Part shown: in pieces, positions 7,708 to 17,453 of the stretch
Numbering within the stretch: the first letter of the stretch is position 1
How the letters are laid out: each line of letters starts with the position of its first letter
Source of the DNA: CAKRJP01 sp963597615
GTDB lineage: Bacteria > Bacillota > Clostridia > Lachnospirales > Lachnospiraceae
Direction: 5' to 3'
Length of the DNA: 45,098 nucleotides
NCBI GenBank assembly: GCA_963597615.1
Contig: CAVBQS010000008.1
Coordinates: 1-45,098, forward strand
Notes under the pieces: model-generated
Databases searched by the model: none
The model's input: only the letters and a program-made list of their open reading frames with translations
Told to the model about the DNA's origin: nothing
Program-made: the position numbers and the translations under genes

Positions 7708-8214
7708 CTACAGACTATTCAAGAAAGCTGTCTGCATCTTGTCAGCATTCTCTCCCACTGCATATAAAATATAATTACCTTTCACCTGCAGCACATGGTC
7801 CTTTAAAAGTTTCGTCTGCTCCACCCCGTAGCCATCGAAACTTTTTTGCTGGGTTTCCAAGCGCTCATTAATGGCATCCTCCACGGAAGTTGCCTGGTCT
7901 GTACTTGCAAGTTTCACGATTAAAATCTCATTTACATCCATATTATCCTTAGGAGCATAGAGAACTACCCCCTCATAGTCCTGAGGGTCCAGCCCATAAA
8001 AACGTTTTACGCTTCGATTGGGAGCCTGCTCTACATCTTCAAAACCAGAAGCTTTGTATACCGCCTGAGCAACTGTATCAATCTTAGCATTGCTGGTGGA
8101 ATCTCCCATAAGATCCATAAGCACAAAAACCACCAAGCCCAAGACCAGTCCTACTTTTATATAGGACAAAATATTATAAGACCGAAGCCTTTCGGCCATT
8201 GACTTCTTTTTCAT
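7708..8214 (-). CDS. DUF4358 domain membrane-anchored protein
   Basis: A 168-residue protein with one membrane helix (about residues 16-35) and an extracytoplasmic domain. The segment KRFYGLDPQDYEGVVLYAPKDNMDVNEILIVKL is characteristic of DUF4358, a family often encoded beside MBOAT/DHHW acylation genes in Firmicutes. No catalytic motif is evident; a structural or substrate-presenting role is an inference from context. It lies 19 bases upstream of the MBOAT gene and 61 bases downstream of the SGNH hydrolase gene. Confidence 0.8.
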   Translation of the reverse strand: MKKKSMAERLRSYNILSYIKVGLVLGLVVFVLMDLMGDSTSNAKIDTVAQAVYKASGFEDVEQAPNRSVKRFYGLDPQDYEGVVLYAPKDNMDVNEILIVKLASTDQATSVEDAINERLETQQKSFDGYGVEQTKLLKDHVLQVKGNYILYAVGENADKMQTAFLNSL

Positions 8215-8275
8215 AACCCTACCTCTGTCACTTTATTTCTCACTTCAATTCCATAGTGTCGAAGCTATTCAATCT

Positions 8276-9082
8276 TTATTCCTTCATAGCGGCCAACATA
8301 CATGCGCACCAATACTTATAAAACTCCTTCTGCAAATGTAAACCGTCCGGCTGATACAAATCTGTGTGGGCCTCCGCCACTGCTGTACAGTCCACAAAGG
8401 TCCATCCATTGCTTTCACACATTTTTTCCAAAGCCTCATTGTACTCATCCATTCGTGGATAATTTGGATCTGCATCTAGCCCCTCTCCTGTAGCCGGAAG
8501 AATGGAGCTGACATAAATAGTGGTATTTGGGAGACCTTCCTGCAAGGTCTTTACTTGCTCCTCATAGGTCGTGGCATAATCATCGCCGGTAGCATAGATT
8601 CCAAGACCCACATCATTTAGTCCATAACACAGGAAAATCTCTGTAGGCTGTAAAGCCTGCAACTGGGTTAAATAATCAACTGCATCTGTAATCTTTCCAC
8701 CGGATTTTGCAAAGACATGGTCCTCGGACATTAGTTCATAGGTAGTAAATCCAACGGAACGGGAGTCTCCCAGTATATATTCATCCGCCATAGCCGCCCA
8801 GATTGCAGCCTCATCCTCATCTGCCTGCTCAAGTCCTACAGATGCACTGGCAGATTTAATCTTCTTTTGAACCTTGGTCACATCCTGGTCTTCTAGGCTC
8901 TTTAGATAGGCCACTCCTTTGGCGTTTTTCTGCTTTTCTTCATTCATCTTAAACTGAGACCTAAGTACAATAGCCAGGATGGCTACTAAAAGAACCGCCA
9001 CCACTAAAATAAGTATTTTCAGGTCTCTTTTTCTTTTTTGTATTTCACCTTTATTTCTCTTACTTCTTACTTCTTCGTTCAT
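8276..9082 (-). CDS. Membrane-anchored SGNH/GDSL hydrolase
   Basis: A 268-residue protein with a basic N-terminus, one membrane helix (about residues 21-41), a polar stalk and an extracytoplasmic SGNH esterase domain from about residue 98. Visible blocks are GDSRSVGF (nucleophile Ser107), the Gly of SGGK (129-130), GLND (Asn156) and DGLH (Asp246 and His249), so the catalytic set is complete. It probably transfers or removes acyl groups on the same surface polymer that the MBOAT/DHHW pair modifies. It is the first gene of that operon; an extended -10 candidate lies at 9131-9136. Confidence 0.88.
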   Translation of the reverse strand: MNEEVRSKRNKGEIQKRKRDLKILILVVAVLLVAILAIVLRSQFKMNEEKQKNAKGVAYLKSLEDQDVTKVQKKIKSASASVGLEQADEDEAAIWAAMADEYILGDSRSVGFTTYELMSEDHVFAKSGGKITDAVDYLTQLQALQPTEIFLCYGLNDVGLGIYATGDDYATTYEEQVKTLQEGLPNTTIYVSSILPATGEGLDADPNYPRMDEYNEALEKMCESNGWTFVDCTAVAEAHTDLYQPDGLHLQKEFYKYWCACMLAAMKE

Positions 9083-9130
9083 AGAAATTCCCTCAAAAAT
9101 CTATATTTCTTTCTATACAGTCTCCTTTTC

Positions 9131-9136
9131 ATATTA
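9131..9136 (-). promoter_or_regulatory. Extended -10 candidate for the acylation operon
   Basis: On the minus strand TGCTAATAT gives an extended -10 (TG-n-TAATAT) about 50 bases upstream of the SGNH start. Upstream are T-rich direct repeats of the form TTGTGATTTTTTT with no good -35 at the right distance. Confidence 0.4.
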
Positions 9137-9170
9137 GCACAAAAAAAATCACAAAAAAATCACAAACAGC

Positions 9171-9209
9171 AAAAAAACAGAGATTTCTTGTATTTTTAAG
9201 AAATCTCTG
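9171..9209 (-). terminator. Terminator after the giant protein gene
   Basis: CAGAGATTTCTT (9178-9189) pairs perfectly with AAGAAATCTCTG (9198-9209). On the minus strand it is followed by seven T residues, and the plus strand also has a T-run, so it may work both ways. It separates the giant gene from the acylation operon. Confidence 0.88.
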
Positions 9210-9290
9210 TTTTTCAAAGTCTTTTCGTTTCTCTTACATGTTTGCTACAGTCTCGATAGCAAGTGCCTCAGCCTATATCCAATAAGCACT

Positions 9291-12200
9291 TTATGCATTC
9301 TTTACTTTAAAGTAGGCTGCTTGGGTTTCTCCTATTGCATAGTTGATATAGTCTTTCAGGACAAACCACCATCCACCTTCGCTATAAAGTACTTTCTGAG
9401 CTCCCGCTGCAAATTTAGCTCCATCATTTAACAATTTCTCAGTAGTATCAGACAACTTAACCTCCTTTGTACCTCGAATCTCCAGTTCCGCACCAGTTTC
9501 AGCAAGAACTTGAATTTGCCCAAGGAACTCAGCATTTAATTTATTGTTCGAAGAATCGTACATTCCTAACTTTTTCCATCTTTCCCGTGTCTCTGGAGTA
9601 AACTTAACAATGTTTTCAAGATTATGGTTTGCAATTACATTATCATATACAACCTTGGCCCTTATTTTTGCTAATTCCTTATACGACTTATCCTGCATAG
9701 CATCATTCTGCTTTTTGCAGGCATTAAACACATAAGCCTTTAGATAATCATGGGTTTTGTGGCTAATAGCCTTGGAGGCTGCATATTTTTCCAATATATT
9801 CAGGAAACCGTCATATTGTTCAGCCAGTACCTTTACATCCTTGGTCATCTCAATACCTCTTAATGCTGACTGAGCCTCCTTATAACACAAATTCTCAAAC
9901 CAACTCACCAAATAATCTCGGTACATCGTATATTCAACGTTACTACTATGTTCATATGCAGACTCCGCATATTGATTTTCATTAATATGTTGCATAACCG
10001 CAAAGAATCTTTTTTCCTGCATGTCTACATCTGTAGCACCTGTACCAATACTTGCCATTCTCGTAACAAAAGAAGCGTGATCCTTCTTTGCCATACTATT
10101 TAGGACTACATTGTCCCCTGATGGGTTGCGGTCTGCATAATCATCAAGCTGCTTTCCAAGCTCTTTAAATATCTGATAAAAGTCAGTCCATCCCTCCATA
10201 ACATTGCGTCTGTCAGCATCAATCCGATAATTGCTTCTCCTATGATTTTCTCTATAATGATTCGTTACCATCTCCGAAGAGGCTTTCAGCATTTTAAGAT
10301 TGATGTCCTCCAGACTTTTTTTAAATTCTTTGGCCGCTTCAGCCTGTGTTAAAGAATCATTCCTTACTGCATTCTTTGCATAACCACCTAGCTTAACTAA
10401 TTCTTCTAATGGCTCCTTAAGCTCCTCGTACTTTAGAGTATATTTATACACTCTAGCGATAAAATCATCGAGAGAACGATCTACCTTTCCCCATAATGTG
10501 AAGCCAAAGAGGGTAAAATTCTTTGATTTATCCACCTTCAATGAATCATATTTCTTATCTCCGTTAAATACACGGCTCTCTTTAACCAAATCATTAACCC
10601 TAAAGCTGTTGGTAGAATTAAGCTTCACCTCTTTTAGATTTTCCATAGTTAAAGCAAAATCTTCGTCTCTTTCCTTACATACCTTTTGTGTAGCATAAGC
10701 TGCCAGGGTAGCTTCGTTCTTTAAATAGCCTAACTTCTTTTTTGCATTTAAATCCGCATCTGTAATATGATTAAAACGAATATTCTCCTGGGCCTTAAGG
10801 TCAATACGTCCTACTATGTCAGCCAATTTTACGTAATTTGAGCCGGTAAGTTTTACGCCCAAAGTCTGGCTCCATTTTTTCATCATAGTCACATAAATCT
10901 TAGCCTCATCATAATACTTGCTAAAGCTTGTAAAATAATAGAGCATTCTTTCCTGATCAGAACTCATCTGCTGGCCAAGTATTTTATTCTCTTTCGCCTT
11001 AAGAATCTTATAGTAGTCTCCTGCTGTATTAACCATAGCCTTCATCAGGGTGGTTATTTTCTCTTTATCTTTCTCCTTGTTCAGACCCACAAGTTGCTTT
11101 TCAAATTCCGTTTTTACTACAAGCTGCTTCTCCAATTCATTAGCCATATATGGAGATTTCTTGCTCAGTGTCTTTATGTCCTGTAGCTGAGCATTTTCAG
11201 CTTCTACCTGAACGATATACCTTAAAGTATGGGACACCTGATCTTCCGCAGTAATCCTTTCTGCAATCTTCTCTTCAGAAGTTTTGTTCATATAGGCCCT
11301 GTACTCTTCCATGCGCTTGTCCACCGGAACAATATTTTTAAGGGAAGTTGTATAACCTGCCTCCGCTTTTTTATCAGTCTTTTCGTAAACCGCGCCATAA
11401 TCTTCTTCTACCAGCATTTTTGCAATATTACTCGTCAGAAGCTCTTCCAGATTATTCTTCTGGGAATTGTAAAATTGAATTTCCTCCTCACTTATTCCGC
11501 TATTCTCTTTATTGTAGACATACAAAGAGAAGAAATAGGTAATCTCCTCAAGGGTATTTTTGATGGTAAGGGCAGCCTCCCCTTTCAGGTCAGTCAGAAC
11601 ATATGCATGGTCTGCAATTACTTCTCTTGCATGTGTCAAATCCAGATCCATCTTTGTCTTAGCTGATCCCAAGATTTCCTTGAATGTCTCTGGATCATTA
11701 CTATAGAAAGCCACTTTCTTATTTATCAAATCAAAGTCTTCAATGGCATCCTTATAATCTGCTACAAAATTTGGATCCTTCTTGTAGTCCTTCTTATACT
11801 TCTTTACACCGGTCATAAATGGATCATAGCGAAATCTCAGCCGCATGGCCCGTGCTTTTTCTTCCGTTGAAAGTTCCTGCCCATTTTTGATCTTTAGGGC
11901 CAAAGTACGCAGTTCCTTCTTTTCGGCATTTAAGTTAGTAACAACGCCTTCAGCATCTCTGCCGTTTAAGTAATCACGAGCCATAACTCGGATTGACTCC
12001 ACCGCTTCTTTAGCATCCTGTGGACAGCTATTTTCATACCTCTTGTAAAAATCAAAACAACGAATCCATTTTGAATACAGGGCAGCCTTATTAGCCTTTG
12101 CATCAGTCTTTGTGCATTCCAATCTTATCTTTTCGACTCCAGCTACTATCTCATCTACCGCCTGTTTCTGAAGAAGCAATTCCTCTTTTTTAAGGTCTAC

Positions 12201-15200
12201 AAAAAGATTTACACCTGTAGTACTGTCTAAAGTATCCTCGCTTCCGTTATACTCTAACAGGTCTTTAAAGCGATCCTTAAAGTCCACAAAAGTATCATAA
12301 AACTGATCTTTTTTCTGATCTTTAAACTCCTTAAGTTGCTGTACATATGCACTTACATCAATAGTTTCATCTTTTTTGTAAGCCACAAGCGGAGCTTCCA
12401 AGACGGCATATGCTGCTCTTTGCGCCTTTGCATGTGCTTCTATTTCTTTGATAGCCGCAAGCCTTTTTTTACCAGAACCCGACTTACCTCTATAGAACAC
12501 ACTTCTGGTGCTAATATACACATTTGTTGCTTTCAAAAGGGACTCGTAGGCCTGATCAAGAGCACTTAATTTGTCTTTTACAAGGCTTTGGGAATATGAC
12601 TGCGGATCCGTTATAAGGTCTTTCATCTCAGCAGACAAATCCTTCACTACTTCTGCAGCCTGCTTTACATCGCCAAATTCTTTTGAATTAGAAGAACGCA
12701 GTTTCTCAACTTCCAAAAGCTTATCATAATCTGCCGTAAATTTAAGGTCATCACTACCAAGATTGTCCTTAAAAGCAGCTAATTTATCCAACATTGCCTG
12801 AGATTTTTTCTTGTAGACAACCTCTCGGTTATTATCAGCCTTAAGCTCACTATATGCCTTAAGCCCTTCCTCATAAAGTATGTCTTTGTTTTCCACTTCA
12901 AATCCATCGGTGTTATAAGCATTTTCCTTATCAAATTTTAAATCTATATCATACAGCTTCTTCGCAGGACCTTCGTGTTGATATTTCAAGGCATCGCCTA
13001 ATTTCTGAAGCACTTCAATCTGAGCCCCCACCTGGGTCTGAGCTACCATATATCTAGCAGTCTCTAGAACAAAAATATTGCCTCTGTCTTTAAAGGTCTT
13101 TTCTACCTCCTTAATAGTTTTTGCAAGGATCTTCTCGTAAGATTCAACAAATTGATTTATCTTTGTTTTAAACCATTCCTGAGTAGATTTTTCGTTTGAT
13201 AATACAGAGACAAACGTGCCGGTACCTCTCTCTATGTTGATCCCCTGCATAATATCCCTTGGATAGTTCATTTTTTGCAAGATAATTTCAGAGTTTAAAC
13301 CTGCCTTTTTCATTCTTGCACTAACAAGTGCTATGTCAAGCACTGAATCAAGTCCTTCTTCAATTTCCTTGTCTGTAATCTCTAATTCCAGATTTTTATC
13401 AATATTCTTCCCATCAATCTTTTTTTGATTATCGAAGCTTCCAAGTTTATTTCTACCAGATAATTTTTCCATAAAGGACTTATACTTGTCAGCTAACTTA
13501 TCTTCATCTGAGTAGGCGCCTTTATGAATACAACTGGCATATTCATCTGTTTCCACCAGATCCTTATAGCAGCTAAAAAGCCTTGCACTATCAATATTTC
13601 TAAGCTGTCTTGTCATAGCTTCCTCTACAACAGCCACTTCCTTTACATAGTAAGAATTATTCTTTAGCTCTGCATAGCGCTCCAAATATGCATCCATATC
13701 TTCCTTGAGAGCATTATATTCTTTCACATATTTAAGCAATGACTCTTCGGCATCTCTACTATAGTTGTTTTCATTTTGTTTTCTGAGATTTTCTATCTTT
13801 TCATCTATCTTGCCATTTTTTTTCTTGAACTCATCAATCTTTATTTTAAGAAGATTACCCTCGTAAAATGCCAATTCTTCCTTTTTCTCTTCCACAAGTC
13901 TATCAACTAAAGATTCTTGCATACGGACTGTTTTTTCTATTAATTTTCTTCCCTGTACACTTTTCTGTAGAGAATCATTTTCTGCCAGTTCATTCTTGAA
14001 CTTTTGAAAGCCTTCCAACAGCTTATAAGTCTTGCGGCCCACATCTATTTTTTGCTGTTCTGAATCTTTGTCTGACTTAGAAGTCTTGTACATATCAGTA
14101 GAGAGAGCAAGCATTGCCTCAAACTTAGATTTAAATTCATCTGCTTTTTGATATCCCTGGTTGGTTGTAGGATCTAGATAGGTATAATCTAATCTTTCTT
14201 TTATATCCTTTAGATTGTTCTCTACCTCGCTTATATTGGAATAATATTCTTTCACATCCTCCTTTTTACTGATAACATCTACCAAATTGTCACGATACTG
14301 ATCAATAGCCATAGTAACACTTTGTGTTGCAGAAAGGGTAATAAAAAGGACATTGCCCATCTCAGTGGCATTCAACTTCTTTAACATAAAGGCATATTCT
14401 GAATCAAGATCTTTATCAAAAAATTTATTTTCGTTAATAAATTTTTTTCCTTTTGCATAGTCCTCAAGTTCAGGATGCTTGTCATAATTCTGACTACATA
14501 TTTTCTTTGCCATTTTTTTAAGAGTATTTACTAAAGCAGTCCGACTGTTTTCTAGATTGGTAATAGCCTCATCCGTGATTTTATAATCGGTTGTACGTAT
14601 CTGCTTAGTTCCCTTATCACTATTTTTTTCTATGGTGACTTTTACCATGTCTGCCAAATTATCAGTGCAGTCAAAGATCTTTGCAGCCACTTCCCTAAAG
14701 TTCACTTCATTCTTATCCCAAAGAAGGAGTTCTCCCAATTTTCCCATGCCAGTTAAGTAGAACTTGCCAATTTTCTGTATGCTCTCATAACTAGCGTCTT
14801 TACTTATAGTTATGATTTCAGTCAGCTTAATATCATCGACGGAACGTCCCTTTAAATCAAAGTTTGGTATCGACTCAATAATTACTTGTTTATAGCTAGT
14901 ATAATCATTAAGCCTTGCTTCTATCTCAGCCTTGACTTTTTCACTAATCTCTGGATCTTCAATACGTTTCTTAAAACCAGCTTCAAATTCATCTATATCT
15001 TTACCCATTTGCAGATAAAAAACGCTGAGAGTATCTTTCAAACGCTTCTTAGCCTGGTCCATAGGCTCTGTCAACGAATCAAGTCGTTTACGACCGGCCT
15101 CCTGATAAGCTTTGTTTTCCTCAATTCCCAAAACTTGTTCGCTGTAATTCCTTAATTTCAATAAATCTTCTATAGGATCGTGATCAATATTACCTCCGTT

Positions 15201-16325
15201 ATGCTTGAACAACTCTGCAAAATCCAGCTCTTTAAGAAGCTTATTGTCAGCTGATCTCATATCTTGATTATCTAAATTAATCACATGGTTTTTTTCATCA
15301 AAATATCTTGCTGATACAAGATTAATCAAGAGCTTCTCATATGTGCTTCCTGCTGGATCAATGTTATATTTTTCTACCAAAAATTCTGCTATCATCTTAG
15401 CAATAGCGACTGTCATCTCATCTGTAAAGGCTTTTAGGTCTTCCGTCTTTTCCATGGAACGAACTTCTTTTCCTACACCTTTGACCATACAGCTTTGAAT
15501 AATTTTAACCTTATCCCAGTCAAAGATCATTGATTCCTCTTTCTTACTACCAGCCTTTTTAAATCTTACGGGTACTTCTGAATAGCTTCTAAAGTCTCTT
15601 TTGTCAAAGATAGCCTTTACACCAACTGGTTTTTCGGTTTTATTTAGAGTCTTATCAAAATCGCTAAGCAGATCCCATATAGACTTCAAATTGCTAATCT
15701 GTGTTTTTTGTTTTTCACTTAATTTTGAAACTTCAAAATTATCATCAGAGGCTTTCTGCTTTGCTTTCGTTTTAATATTTTTGCACTTAGCCAGTGCCGT
15801 CTCTACCGCTTTTACGGCATCTTCGATGCTTTCTTTATCAGTTTCTTTAACACCTTTAATGGCTTCTAATTGATCTTTTGAAAGAACATATTTATTAAAG
15901 CTGAAACCTTTTGCCATCATCTCTTCACGGCCACTCACGCTTTTATAGCCTTTTGACTTCTGATAATTGTCTGTTTCAGTAAGGATGGTCTTGGTATCAT
16001 TTACTTTTTTATTCAAAAAGTCATTCACATCCATGTCATAGCCTGGTACAAACTTGCTGTCATTTTCAACAAGAGATTTTTTGATATTATTAAACACCTT
16101 CGTATCCAACTTGTGCTTGGATGATAAAGGCCACTCCTTCTTGTAAGTATCCTGATCCTCCTTATAAGTCCTAAAAAATTGCTCCTCCATCTTTTTGTTC
16201 TGGAGCATAGCATCCTGTTTTGTCTGAAACTGCTTAAGTAATGCCTGAGCCTCTTGCTCATTTTTCTGTACCTGGTTTTGCTGTACATTTGTCTTATTTT
16301 TTTGAACTGTTGTCGGTTTGCACAT
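9291..16325 (-). CDS. Giant uncharacterised helical protein, 2344 residues
   Basis: I do not recognise a functional family. The product is 2344 residues, rich in Lys, Glu, Asp, Ala and Leu, with almost continuous predicted helix and many coiled-coil-like stretches. I see no signal peptide, membrane segment, sortase motif, nucleotide-binding loop or nuclease motif. Residues 1-43 are Gln/Asn-rich; MEEQFFRTYKED follows at about 46-57. The same layout occurs in the 733-residue protein at 42852. A GKSGSGKKRLA motif at 1280-1290 also has a counterpart there, and DVGRKTYKLL near 761-770 is a weaker repeat. The frame is intact over 7 kb. The start has AGAAAGGA seven bases upstream. It is monocistronic with its own terminator. 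Structural, scaffold or exported-effector roles are all possible. Confidence 0.85.
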   Translation of the reverse strand: MCKPTTVQKNKTNVQQNQVQKNEQEAQALLKQFQTKQDAMLQNKKMEEQFFRTYKEDQDTYKKEWPLSSKHKLDTKVFNNIKKSLVENDSKFVPGYDMDVNDFLNKKVNDTKTILTETDNYQKSKGYKSVSGREEMMAKGFSFNKYVLSKDQLEAIKGVKETDKESIEDAVKAVETALAKCKNIKTKAKQKASDDNFEVSKLSEKQKTQISNLKSIWDLLSDFDKTLNKTEKPVGVKAIFDKRDFRSYSEVPVRFKKAGSKKEESMIFDWDKVKIIQSCMVKGVGKEVRSMEKTEDLKAFTDEMTVAIAKMIAEFLVEKYNIDPAGSTYEKLLINLVSARYFDEKNHVINLDNQDMRSADNKLLKELDFAELFKHNGGNIDHDPIEDLLKLRNYSEQVLGIEENKAYQEAGRKRLDSLTEPMDQAKKRLKDTLSVFYLQMGKDIDEFEAGFKKRIEDPEISEKVKAEIEARLNDYTSYKQVIIESIPNFDLKGRSVDDIKLTEIITISKDASYESIQKIGKFYLTGMGKLGELLLWDKNEVNFREVAAKIFDCTDNLADMVKVTIEKNSDKGTKQIRTTDYKITDEAITNLENSRTALVNTLKKMAKKICSQNYDKHPELEDYAKGKKFINENKFFDKDLDSEYAFMLKKLNATEMGNVLFITLSATQSVTMAIDQYRDNLVDVISKKEDVKEYYSNISEVENNLKDIKERLDYTYLDPTTNQGYQKADEFKSKFEAMLALSTDMYKTSKSDKDSEQQKIDVGRKTYKLLEGFQKFKNELAENDSLQKSVQGRKLIEKTVRMQESLVDRLVEEKKEELAFYEGNLLKIKIDEFKKKNGKIDEKIENLRKQNENNYSRDAEESLLKYVKEYNALKEDMDAYLERYAELKNNSYYVKEVAVVEEAMTRQLRNIDSARLFSCYKDLVETDEYASCIHKGAYSDEDKLADKYKSFMEKLSGRNKLGSFDNQKKIDGKNIDKNLELEITDKEIEEGLDSVLDIALVSARMKKAGLNSEIILQKMNYPRDIMQGINIERGTGTFVSVLSNEKSTQEWFKTKINQFVESYEKILAKTIKEVEKTFKDRGNIFVLETARYMVAQTQVGAQIEVLQKLGDALKYQHEGPAKKLYDIDLKFDKENAYNTDGFEVENKDILYEEGLKAYSELKADNNREVVYKKKSQAMLDKLAAFKDNLGSDDLKFTADYDKLLEVEKLRSSNSKEFGDVKQAAEVVKDLSAEMKDLITDPQSYSQSLVKDKLSALDQAYESLLKATNVYISTRSVFYRGKSGSGKKRLAAIKEIEAHAKAQRAAYAVLEAPLVAYKKDETIDVSAYVQQLKEFKDQKKDQFYDTFVDFKDRFKDLLEYNGSEDTLDSTTGVNLFVDLKKEELLLQKQAVDEIVAGVEKIRLECTKTDAKANKAALYSKWIRCFDFYKRYENSCPQDAKEAVESIRVMARDYLNGRDAEGVVTNLNAEKKELRTLALKIKNGQELSTEEKARAMRLRFRYDPFMTGVKKYKKDYKKDPNFVADYKDAIEDFDLINKKVAFYSNDPETFKEILGSAKTKMDLDLTHAREVIADHAYVLTDLKGEAALTIKNTLEEITYFFSLYVYNKENSGISEEEIQFYNSQKNNLEELLTSNIAKMLVEEDYGAVYEKTDKKAEAGYTTSLKNIVPVDKRMEEYRAYMNKTSEEKIAERITAEDQVSHTLRYIVQVEAENAQLQDIKTLSKKSPYMANELEKQLVVKTEFEKQLVGLNKEKDKEKITTLMKAMVNTAGDYYKILKAKENKILGQQMSSDQERMLYYFTSFSKYYDEAKIYVTMMKKWSQTLGVKLTGSNYVKLADIVGRIDLKAQENIRFNHITDADLNAKKKLGYLKNEATLAAYATQKVCKERDEDFALTMENLKEVKLNSTNSFRVNDLVKESRVFNGDKKYDSLKVDKSKNFTLFGFTLWGKVDRSLDDFIARVYKYTLKYEELKEPLEELVKLGGYAKNAVRNDSLTQAEAAKEFKKSLEDINLKMLKASSEMVTNHYRENHRRSNYRIDADRRNVMEGWTDFYQIFKELGKQLDDYADRNPSGDNVVLNSMAKKDHASFVTRMASIGTGATDVDMQEKRFFAVMQHINENQYAESAYEHSSNVEYTMYRDYLVSWFENLCYKEAQSALRGIEMTKDVKVLAEQYDGFLNILEKYAASKAISHKTHDYLKAYVFNACKKQNDAMQDKSYKELAKIRAKVVYDNVIANHNLENIVKFTPETRERWKKLGMYDSSNNKLNAEFLGQIQVLAETGAELEIRGTKEVKLSDTTEKLLNDGAKFAAGAQKVLYSEGGWWFVLKDYINYAIGETQAAYFKVKNA

Positions 16326-16375
16326 GGTATCGTCCTTTCTCGTCTTTTTTAATTACTGTATCGTTCCAAATTTTT

Positions 16376-16421
16376 TAAGTTCTATTTTGTTGTCGTAATT
16401 AGATATACGATGGATTTTATT
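16376..16421 (-). promoter_or_regulatory. Promoter/leader segment shared with the 733-residue protein gene
   Basis: Read on the minus strand this stretch begins AATAAAATCCATCGTATA and continues to a GACAACAAAATAGAACTT segment. Upstream of the 733-residue gene (42762-42805) the corresponding text is AATAAAAACATCGTATA and GAAAGCAAAACAGGAAGTT. The CATCGTATA box lies about 75-80 bases before the start codon in both. It may contain a -10-like element (CGTATA) for a common sigma factor or regulator. Confidence 0.5.
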
Positions 16422-16442
16422 AAAGGGCTACTTTTTATTAAA

Positions 16443-17453
16443 TTATTGTGGCGGATTGCAGATCTTACAAGGTTCCAATCCTCTGGCCTTGGCATCCTCT
16501 AAGGTAACCTCTATGTCACTCTTTAGGGTTCTGCATCCTGCATTGTGATATTTGGACCCTGTATTGGTAATGTGTACCTTCACTGTGGCATCGCTGGTCT
16601 GGGAAGCTTCTGTCTGCTGGCTTGCCGGCTGGGCTGCCTCCTGGGAAGCGGGGGCTGTGGTTGCCGCAGCTGCACTTCCTGAAGATCCGCTGTTTCCATC
16701 ATTGCCAGAAGTCACTGTACTTCCATCCGACTTGGAACTATCGCCAGTTTCATAGTTAATAGTAATTCCCGGCTGTACATTGTAGCAGAATACATTAAAT
16801 GAAATTCCTGCCCCATTATCCTCCACGGATTTTGCTTCCATAAGGACTCCCGTTGCCACTAGGTTATTTCCCTTAAACAGGGGAGTCACACGGTATAGAA
16901 CATGGTGATCAGTTTCTTTTACATAGTCTGCCACCATATTTTCAAAAGGCAGCATTCCTTCAACATTCAGATATCTGGTTCCTGTAATCAGGTTCTTCTT
17001 GTTGGCATTCTCTGCCGTCAACTGATAGCCGATTAAATGGCAACGGTTGTACAAATATTTGCCATCTACGTTGTCATACTTTACCGTATGCCAGCCTGTA
17101 GGCTTTATGGAACCAATCTTTCCCCTCTTGGCAGTAGGCATAGTGTCTTTACACACATTGGCATAGGCCACCCCACATCGCCCTAGAGAATCCAAGCTAT
17201 CATAGTTTTCAAAGGAATCCGTAGTCAGGTCCGAATCCGAGAAAAAGGGGACATTATTATTAATAGTCACATAGGCATCTCCGGAGTAATCCGGAATACT
17301 GCCAAGATTTACCACACTCTCCCCCTGACTGTTGTAAACATTCTCTTCAGCCAGGCAGGGCAGGCTTCCCATAGGGATCAGGCATAAGCTTAGGACACAA
17401 AAAATCCCAAATAAAAACGAATATACTTTCTTAAATCTCTGACTTTGTTTCAT
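16443..17453 (-). CDS. Secreted DNA/RNA non-specific endonuclease with C-terminal cysteine motif
   Basis: A 336-residue exported nuclease. The N-terminus has a basic start, a hydrophobic core (about residues 11-30) and a likely cleavage site near the LPCLAEE segment. The DNA-entry nuclease (EndA-like) core includes YLYNRCHLIGYQLT, whose His is the general base, and NLITGTRYLNVEGM, whose Asn binds the metal. After a Ser/Gly/Ala/Gln-rich linker, the C-terminus has YHNAGCRTL and GLEPCKICNP, a Cys motif common at the ends of Firmicute secreted nucleases. I chose the ATG at 17453, which overlaps the upstream stop as ATGA; a GTG at 17465 lacks spacing for a ribosome site. Likely roles are nucleic-acid scavenging or competence. 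Confidence 0.9.
   Translation of the reverse strand: MKQSQRFKKVYSFLFGIFCVLSLCLIPMGSLPCLAEENVYNSQGESVVNLGSIPDYSGDAYVTINNNVPFFSDSDLTTDSFENYDSLDSLGRCGVAYANVCKDTMPTAKRGKIGSIKPTGWHTVKYDNVDGKYLYNRCHLIGYQLTAENANKKNLITGTRYLNVEGMLPFENMVADYVKETDHHVLYRVTPLFKGNNLVATGVLMEAKSVEDNGAGISFNVFCYNVQPGITINYETGDSSKSDGSTVTSGNDGNSGSSGSAAAATTAPASQEAAQPASQQTEASQTSDATVKVHITNTGSKYHNAGCRTLKSDIEVTLEDAKARGLEPCKICNPPQ

Noticed and set aside
11229..11666. A 145-residue plus-strand open frame inside the giant gene
   Set aside because: It is antisense to a continuous 2344-codon frame and shows no ribosome site or recognisable domain; a shadow of the coding strand.
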